From Phorcus lineatus (Eukaryota > Mollusca > Gastropoda > Trochida > Trochidae), in NCBI GenBank assembly GCA_921293015.1, contig OV121092.1:2362001-2426000 (forward strand): DNA of 64,000 bases. Direction: 5' to 3'. How positions within the stretch are numbered: the first letter of the stretch is position 1; every line of letters starts with the position of its first letter. Of this stretch, positions 56,182 to 64,000 are shown piece by piece. The notes beneath the pieces were generated by a model that saw only the letters and a list, made by a program, of their open reading frames with translations, did not search any database and was not told where the DNA came from. A program made the translations under genes and the position numbers.

Positions 56182-58646
56182 CAAAAGTGCGGTGTTGCGG
56201 TAAATCGAGGTGATAGGCACGTTTCAAGGGAATGTACACACATTTCGTATCATTCAAAGCTAATGATTACACATTCAATTAAACTCTCTATATATGAAAA
56301 AGAGCCAAGATCACAGTAGTTGTCAACGATCTCAATTTCATTTCATGATCTTTTTCATTGATGGAATAAAGAAAACTCTTTCCCTGCTACTACTATCTTA
56401 GTCTTAATCTTTATAAAATTTCCATTTATCGTAGAAAACCATGCAGTTAGTAAGTGTTGCACCGACTTATCGTCTTCGTAGAGAAATGACAACTTTTTCA
56501 TTACACCAAATCCATTCTTCCATGTTACTGAAGTACATACAAACTAATTATGGCTGACAGGTACAGCTTTATTTCTTTTAAGCTTTTGTTAACAATTAAT
56601 TGCACGTGAAATAAGGGTATCGTTATCAATGTTGTCGTAAATATGACTATCAACTTTACTAGAATATCAATTACGAGAGGGAGTTTTAATAGAATGATTA
56701 CATTCATCTAAGCTCTTCTCCTTTGCCAACATTTTGTTTTAGATGATTTTAACTGGTGATTTCTGACCTTGCATTTTTTGTGTTTTAAGTACCTGTTCAT
56801 ACATTATATCTTCTATAGTAGCATAGCACAGGCACGAGTTACTTTTAAAACATTTTTAAAAAGTTTTTCTAGCTTTAAAATAATATTTTCTCTTATAATG
56901 AGCTTCTGTCTGGTATATTTGTTGGACAGCTATACAATAGGGATATTCAGTATAAACACAAGGGGAGGTTATGCGTTACTGATATTTGCCTGCACGATGC
57001 ATCAGTTTGTATGGTTTATTTTTATAGGAAGGACTCTTTATAAGAAGATTGTTTCTAAAATCACATTGAAACTTAACATTTAATCACCCATGAATCACTT
57101 TTACGATGCTTTTCGGACAGAGGCTGTGTACCATTCTTACTTTTTGACGGGGATACTTTTCACACATATGATCACCAAATAAGCATTGAATACTGTTACG
57201 TGTGAAAATAAAAGAATAAAATGTCCTCAGTCAAACCAGCAAACAATATTTCTAACACATGAATATAATCAACGATAATATTATTAATAAACACAAAGTT
57301 AAGAGTTACAATGTAGAAAAGACTATACTCACTCTTCGTGAAGAAACAGTTGACTGATGAATATTGGCAGGTAAATAAAAAACATATGGACAACAATGGT
57401 GCAATACAATGATCAGTAAAATGTAGAAGGTAGGAGAAACCTACATGAGCCGGTTAGATGTGTAAAATTGTTTAGATTCCAAAACCTTCTATCTCCACAA
57501 GTAGACCGGTTTGACATATTCAGGAAACTCACCACAGAAAAGAATAAGAAAACGCAATCTCACATAATGAAAACACTAAGTGTGTGACCAATTGGACAGT
57601 GCAACAATGTTACACGCTGTTATAAATGTAATCGCATCCTTATAACAATACATTTTGTGCCTATGTGTGTGGGGCAGTTTTCAGGAAAGGTCATCAGCTA
57701 ACTGATTTGATGTTTGTAGCAAACCGTAATTTTATTTTACGAGTAGTTAATACATGTTACATAGCACTTTTATCCATCTACGAATCACCACTTTATATTA
57801 TTTTCGTTTTATCTTAGCGTTTTCCGTAAAGAGGGAAATATGTAAGTAGCATTTTGATAAAGCATTATTAATGTACAGTGTTTTGCTCATGGATTTGTCC
57901 CAAAGATTTTTTAATGCTCGCACAAGAGAAGTCATATCCTCAAATAAATGTTAACGAATCAAGTATCTCTATACATCTCTTCCGATTTGTGATTTAAATT
58001 TCATCAAGTGGTGTTTGAAGGTCTAGATTACCCATTTGCTTTCACTGTCTTCATTGCGATTTTATGCTCATCTTAAAAAATATTAGTTTGATGAGAAATT
58101 TAACATGGTTTATTTACCTTGTTGAATACCTGTGTTTAACCAGTGCTTCCTAGAAACGATTTACTTCGTTGCGTAAACCTTGAAACTGCTAATATGCTAA
58201 CGATTACTTTTGACATGTCTCACCAGGCATTAAGTTCCATTTATGTACTTGTTACATCAACAAAGACAGTAATTTGCTTCCGTGACAATTAACATTTCTG
58301 CACTCCATTTCGAATTTGAAGATACATCTACTAACAATATTGACTTGTATGCTTGAACCAATTAAGTGTTGTTAAAACCAATATAGCGCATTTGTCTGAA
58401 GCCGTTGAGACTTTTCAATATGTTGGACCATAAACGAAATGGTCTAAAACCATTTTTAATACGCTTTGAAAAAAAACAGGTATTGTCGTTAAACACCTGA
58501 ATTATGTGATAAACATAGAATAGTATCAACTGTAATCATTATGCTCATAACAATTTTTTTACGTGACTTCAGGTGACAAAATGACAATAATAAGGTACAG
58601 ATAAATGTATTATAAAAGTTAAGCAATTTTGTTCTGTTCCTCTTTC
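56182..58646. other. Unassigned sequence
   Basis: Besides the hydrophobic frame listed separately, nothing recognised. Confidence 0.35.
56769..57083 (+). other. Hydrophobic open frame, unrecognised
   Basis: A 104-codon frame, very rich in Phe, Ile and Leu, with at least two possible membrane spans (about residues 36-55 and 66-90). The stretch around LLDSYTIG and FIFIGRTLYKKI faintly recalls late membrane segments of SLC6-type transporters, but the resemblance is too weak to name it. AT-rich DNA readily yields such frames by chance. No splice context was established. Confidence 0.2.
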
Positions 58647-58930
58647 TTCGGGCAGTAGCACGTTGATTAGACAATAAAGCTATCTCATGAAATCAAAAAT
58701 TACCAATTGATAGACAATGCTTTTTTAATCAAAGACACAGTTCTATAATGAGCGAAACATGTTCAATTAAGCAATGAGAATACATTTTTCTACCTCAAAT
58801 GATTAAAAAATGGTCGCCATTGGTTTTTGCTTGGTACATGATTATTCTACAATTATGGATAATTGAGTTAAGTAATGAGATGAAAGTTTGAAGAAATAAA
58901 ATCTTCACAAAACGTGCTACTGCCCCTTCT
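58647..58930. mobile_element. Family D MITE, second copy
   Basis: Left end TTCGGGCAGTAGCACGTT and right end AACGTGCTACTGCCCCTTCT are inverted copies. The right half (ACCTCAAATGATTAAAA, AGTAATGAGATG) matches the complement of the 55871 copy. About 284 bp. Confidence 0.78.
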
Positions 58931-61177
58931 TCAATTTACAAATTTAAAAAACACCAAATATCATTCATTAACAGTTTTTTATTCAATGATACATGTCCAC
59001 ATATTATATTTTTACACAGATCTAATTATCGGAAAATGCAACACATTTCTTTCCATTAAGAATACTTGTAATTTGCAAAACAAATCTCACGAACAGTTAC
59101 TTTCAATCAATTTGAATAACTTCATGAAGAATTTTAAACAAGAATGTTGAACACAACTTCCTTAAGAGACAGTTTTTAATTTAGAAGAATTATTATGTAG
59201 GTGATAATACACTGTTATGTTGCAAGATTTTGTTCAACTAAGCAAGTAATGAAAATTATTTTTGTCAAATGCATTAGGATATAAAAATTTATGATAGTGA
59301 TTAGCCAGCAATTGTAAATAACTTATCCGATGTGCTAATGGCTCGATATACATGTAAATATTAAATATTTTTAATACGTAATAGACCTCAAACATTAAAA
59401 CGAATAACCTTGCCATACCCTTAATTTCTTTTCTTAGGATTTCAATAACTGCTGGTAAGTGAAGTCGAATCGATTTTCAAAAATAAAATGACTTTGCTAT
59501 AAGTAAAATTTTTTATTTAAAGTAGAAATACATAGAAACAATGATTGACAAACTTATTGTGGCTAACTAATAACCCCGACTGCGTGTCCAGGATGACAGA
59601 ATGACAGGAAACGTCCAAGTACTTGGTTGATAACTCAGACTACTAGCAAATATTTTTAATTCATTCTGATGGAATTAGTTACAGAACAACGTTTTAAACA
59701 CAGACATTGAACCAAAATAAGAACAAAGGCAACTCTCTTCGTAGGGTAGACGACGGGAAAAATTCGAAACGAAAGAGATGAATAGTTTTTCTACTCTCGA
59801 TCAGGAAAATGCTGACCAAGTACAAAACAGAGAAATTGTTTAATTATTCACATTCAGGAAATTGTTCGTCATTTTGCACCTCACTTCTCCTTTAATTGTT
59901 CAGAATCTGAAAAAAAATCAAATAATTTTCTTGAAATTGGCCGGAAACATTCTAACCTTAGGAAATGTATAAAACAACAATTTGTAAAGCATTTATAAAA
60001 TCATACAAAAGCTTGACATTTTATAAAGCACTCCTCCTTAAAAGGTTGGAATATATACACACAATTTGAAAACAATCGGGTTTTTTTTAACAAAGTACAA
60101 TACAGATAAATTTGTAAATGGATTAAAAAAACTCGCTTGAAATTTGACAATGCATCGCCTCAAAAGGGAAAAAAGACGTGCAAAAATTTGAAAAGTATCT
60201 AGAAAATAGTCTTTCTGCCATCTGTCAGCCAACTCTTACTTAAGTAATGACGAAGTAAAGACAGAAATTTGAAAATATTTAAGGCATTCACGATATCGTT
60301 TGAAAATCGTTTGAAATATATGTTGGTAATAGGACAGATGATAAGTGTAACATTTGAAAATAATTCTGCAATCGGTATTAATGGGCGGACGGAATCGTTG
60401 GTAATACTATTTACCCTCGATCTCTGGTCGGGTCTATAACAAACAGTTCTTCTCGACAGCATAATGACGTTTTCTTGAAATATTGATTTTAACCTGTAAG
60501 AATATGAATGTTTTCTTTTCGGTTGATTTAAAAAAGTAGGTTTTAATTTATTGATAGCTAGAAGGACATCTAGGCCCGCTCTCTATTGTTCTATTTTTTA
60601 CCTGGTTTAGATGTATATGCAATGTTTGAAATGCAAAGTTACTTGGTTCATAATGAAAATAATATCTTCATCACGTGTTAGTAATATGACATTTCGAAGT
60701 ATCCATTGCGAAATGCTATCAAGTTTCATTAGTGGTTAATGAGGTGCCTTCGCCACAGAAGGTTCAAAACCATCCATCAACGTCAGTTACAAGAACTTTT
60801 ATGTAACTGATGTGTTTTGGGCGTGAACATCACAGATAAAGCATTGATTTGTCAGTTGTTACAATAGTATCTATTGGACTCAAATCAAATCAAATGTTGT
60901 TTTTCAGTGTCGTTCCATTCGTATACTACTCTATTGTATTATTAAGGCACTGATTTACACTTTTTTCATTTCAAAGCGTTATGAACTTTGTATATTAGAT
61001 TTACATATGTAAACATACAGACATGACTATTATGTGTGAGGTAGGATAGTTGAAGTTATTACTTTTAACAACGTCGGTAGGGTGACCTCAATAATCAACC
61101 GATCAACCAGGATTGCACCTCACTATCTGGTTTAGAAATATTGTATTTATAACATAAGCTCTTTTCTAGAAATAACT
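58931..61177. other. Unassigned AT-rich sequence
   Basis: A tRNA-like relic with B-box phrase GGTTCAAAACC lies near 60755, without a proper A box. No gene recognised. Confidence 0.4.
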
Positions 61178-61519
61178 CATCCCTCTACATCAGCGTGATT
61201 GATTCCGCTGATCCAGCTCCTTACATATAGCTTGATCTCTTTCGGGCCTAAAACCTCATATCGCTACTTATCTAACCAGCCAATGAGACGACTCGCATCC
61301 AGCAACAGCGGCACAACCCGGATGGAAATTTACGTTAACTTCAAAAGAGTAGCTTCAAGCTCCTTGGGTAAAGACATTTCATTGGCTTAAATAACAACTG
61401 GTGAGCACAGCCACGAACATCGAGCCGCGCCAGCCGTACGATGGATTTGGCTCGAAAGAGATCAGGGTATATGGAAGGAGCTGGGTGAGCGGATTCAATT
61501 ACACTGATGAAGCAGGATG
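61178..61519. mobile_element. Family B long-TIR MITE, full length
   Basis: 342 bp with TIRs of about 60 bp (CATCCCTCTACATCAGCG left; CACTGATGAAGCAGGATG right). Both arms extend through GATCTCTTTCG. Perfect 9-bp duplication GAAATAACT at 61169-61177 and 61520-61528. Central body opposite in orientation to the 5524 copy. Confidence 0.92.
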
Positions 61520-61528
61520 GAAATAACT

Positions 61529-62369
61529 AAAAAAATTCTATATGATAATGCAGTGACCGTCTTGTCTATCGGCTTCTGTCCGCCATGTTGTTTTAAGGGG
61601 AAAAAGACGCTAAAAAAGGCACACTACTCTTAATTAAGTACAACATTATGAAAATAAACCATATGTATGTATACGATACGTAAACATTACCTCAGACCTC
61701 AATTAGATTTATCAACAGTGCCTTGTAATGCCGTAGCAAATCTGTTCATGCTCATAGTACCGCTGAATGACTTGACTTGTCATTCTCGTTTTATTTTACC
61801 GAGTGTATGCTCTCATTTATCTAGTTTTCAAATCTAAATAAACCATAATGTAACCCTCAGTAACATGTTTCAACTGATTAATGTTATCATATATTCCACA
61901 CACAGTGTGATATTTAATGTATTTCACATTTTCCTGTAGAGAGTGAGTTATCGTTTAACATAGCTGCGAGTGATTTAAAGAAATCCTGTTTTCGTGTAAC
62001 TTCATTTGTTATAGTGAAACTGAACTATTTCATCTTCATACTTTTTCTCGACTGGTAATTTCTGTAACAATATTCTGCATTTTAACAATGTTTAAGTAGT
62101 CCATGTGCCGCGGCAAAAGGGTGAAAAGTCTCTCAGATTACAGAAAATCATAAACATTAGCGATTACTGAATACTACGTCCTCACGTTAAGATTACAGCC
62201 GCGAAGAAGCGCATGGTTTCGTTTTATTAATAAGGCGTCATAGACACGAGCGGCTATGACGTCACAGTGCCATCAGTTACGTCGTAATAAGTTCATATTG
62301 AGCCGTCATATAGTGTTACTGTCGGGCGTCGCTGACCTCTTCAAATCAATGGAGAACTGTTGAATGGGT
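61529..62369. other. Unassigned sequence
   Basis: A short retroposon-tail-like scrap (GAGTGAGTTATCGTTTAAC) at about 61941. A TATGACGTCA palindromic motif at about 62253. No gene. Confidence 0.4.
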
Positions 62370-62522
62370 ATAATAATCAATAACAAACCCGTTACGGGGA
62401 ATGAGAGTTTATCTTTACCTCGTTATACTATTTATGTAATTCTCTTGCCAAGGCCCGACAAATACGAAATTTATATAAATCGGGAAAGATAATCTGTTAT
62501 TCCCCGTCACTCGTTATTATTG
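62370..62522. repeat. Imperfect foldback repeat
   Basis: The left arm with ACGGGGAATGAGAGTTTATC then TTTACC and the right arm with GGGAAAGATAATCTGTTATT then CCCCGTCACTCGTTATTATT are imperfect inverted copies of about 50 bp around a central spacer. Confidence 0.65.
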
Positions 62523-63768
62523 TCAGTGTACTAATAACATACCTGTATAAACGGAATTGTCCCTTTGATTCTCGTTTCCACAAAAGATACCGAGACAGGA
62601 ATCTCCTTGAAAAAAGTATTTGAAGTGGATTATAATTGAGACATATTTTGCCTTATACAAACAAAGAACATCATTATTTCTGAAATTCACATGTAAAATG
62701 TAAATTAAAATAACGTAGTGAGTAATGCTTCATCATCTCTGTACAAATTTTATGATACTGATTTCGTATGATATGAAGAGCCATTTTCACACTTACAACT
62801 GTAACGTCGGCAGAATGTTACACGATATAAAGGTAACGAGTCATAAAGCTTCAAAGGTTGGTGCATTTTAGATAAGCTGCTTAGATATCAGTGCATACGT
62901 CGAATTAGTTGCAGTATAAAGGCAAATGTACATATAGAAATTTTTTTTGCCTAATATCAAAATCAGATGCGTTCTGTCTGGAATTAATGGATCAATAATA
63001 TTAAATGACAGCTGCAGATTGTTTGTTTGCGTGTAATATGTTTTCCCCAATTATATTTGACATTTTCATTTTGTCTAGAGTGCAGTAATGGGTCACTGAC
63101 CAGACATGACAGGATGTACGTTAGTGCAATAGTTTAGTTTTGGTATCTCTGAAGAAGAGGTCCAGGGTTCAAAGAAGGACAATTGTATATTCTCATGGTA
63201 TACTAAATTTAGATTATTTTCACTTGTTCGGGTTCCTTGAGACGATTGAATATGAATTAGTCTCAACAGACGGCTGATGAAATTTTCGGTTCATTACCTG
63301 GAAGTAGACAATTGTGATGTCTATAACAACAAGTGAGGGCGACACATGGGGATTTTCTAGTCGACTGAATTTGGGAAACAATGGGCATAATCTGTGATGA
63401 TAAGCATGCGGGTAGCACCAAATTCGCAACTGGAAATGAACCGAAATTGAAAGATCAGGTGTAACATAAAACATAAGTGAATATAGAGAAGTTTGTATTT
63501 ATTCATGGAAAACAATGTTCAACAATTCATTCAAGCACTTTTTATCTAACAATATGCAACAATTGTGACAACCATTTTATTTGGAGGAATGGACATAGTT
63601 CACACGTGGTCATATTTTAATAATTACCAAATTTGATATCATTTAATGGAGAGATGTACATATTTCATTTTTAATAATTTACACATTTCACTCACACATC
63701 ATTGCAGTTTTAACAAATATGCTACGGCATCTGCATATGGAAGAAGACCCATAATTCCAGCGGCCAGG
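62523..63768. other. Unassigned sequence
   Basis: No gene supported. An 84-codon minus-strand frame at 63220-63474 has no recognised domain. Confidence 0.35.
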
Positions 63769-64000
63769 TCATCCTTCAACACGGTGATTCTGCTGTTGAT
63801 GTTGAAGTATTTCCTCTTCTTGTAATATATTTACCTTTATGCCATTGCAGACACGTTCGTGGGTATGTGCACCAGGACGTTTAGTGACAATGTCATCGAC
63901 AGTGGAGACAGTCGCATTGCAGTCATTCTGTAAACATCTCCAAGATATCCAGTTTATAGCATTTCTCTTACGGTTTGTTCGAAACATGTACCCATCTAAA
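63769..64000 (-). CDS. FLYWCH-type zinc-finger segment, cut by window edge
   Basis: On the minus strand the frame is open to the right edge, so an ATG at 63987 is probably not the true start. It reads LDGYMFRTNRKRN, then WRCLQNDCNATVS, then TKRPGAHTHE. The aromatic positions, the C-x5-C pair, and the closing H-x-H give the full FLYWCH zinc-finger pattern. FLYWCH domains bind DNA or RNA and occur both in host regulators and at the N-terminus of some Mutator-like transposases. After the domain the frame runs about 25 polar, Gln/Glu-rich codons (QEEEILQHQQQN) to a TGA at 63769, or it may be spliced before that. No MULE transposase follows downstream. Partial; whether host gene or transposon is undecided. 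Confidence 0.62.
   Translation of the reverse strand, partial: LDGYMFRTNRKRNAINWISWRCLQNDCNATVSTVDDIVTKRPGAHTHERVCNGIKVNILQEEEILQHQQQNHRVEG

Noticed and set aside
60725-60775. Possible tRNA or tRNA-SINE head with GGTTCAAAACC
   Set aside because: Only the B box is convincing; no acceptor stem, body or target duplication.

Overview
The window looks like AT-rich, intron-scale eukaryotic DNA, most likely from a mollusc and probably a gastropod. That guess rests on three things: retroposons with (CTCA)n tails that share a 3' end, a 'pearl'-like tandem-repeat element with an (ACGG)n tract as described from bivalves, and decayed transposons of many classes. No species can be fixed. There are no operons, rRNA, full tRNA genes or CRISPR arrays. 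Nearly all recognisable content is mobile DNA. The only hint of a possible host gene is a FLYWCH zinc-finger segment cut by the right edge.

Layout. 1-17 kb holds scattered (CTCA)n-tailed retroposons of families A and C, long-TIR MITEs of family B with 9-bp target duplications, and two decayed Tc1/mariner transposases (2.9-3.6 kb and 10.2-11.6 kb, the second with both TIRs and TA target site). 17.9-26.6 kb is one nested structure. A family A retroposon with a 13-bp target duplication is split by an 8,329-bp TIR element with TA target site. Its ends carry TTCTAGAA arrays resembling heat-shock elements, and its interior holds LINE remnants but no transposase. 29.07-32.03 kb is a 2.95-kb TIR element with a TTAA target site, itself hit by LINE insertions and sharing about 0.9 kb, inverted, with the interior of the 8.3-kb element. 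33.4-34.9 kb has a hAT-like MITE and a family B copy. 37.9-40.0 kb is the pearl-like element with 13 units of about 145 bp.

41.8-49.4 kb is the best preserved locus. A family A retroposon with a 14-bp target duplication is interrupted by a complete BEL/Pao LTR retrotransposon. Its two 562-bp LTRs are identical by eye, it has a 5-bp target duplication, and a single uninterrupted gag-pol ORF of 1,894 residues from its first ATG. It looks recently inserted and structurally autonomous.

49.4-64 kb is sparser: an L1-like reverse transcriptase C-terminal relic (52.2-53.1 kb), small inverted-repeat elements, another family B MITE with a perfect 9-bp duplication (61.2-61.5 kb), and the FLYWCH segment on the minus strand at the edge. 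All alignments and boundaries were made by eye. Repeat orientation for families A and C is defined by placing the CTCA tail at the 3' end.
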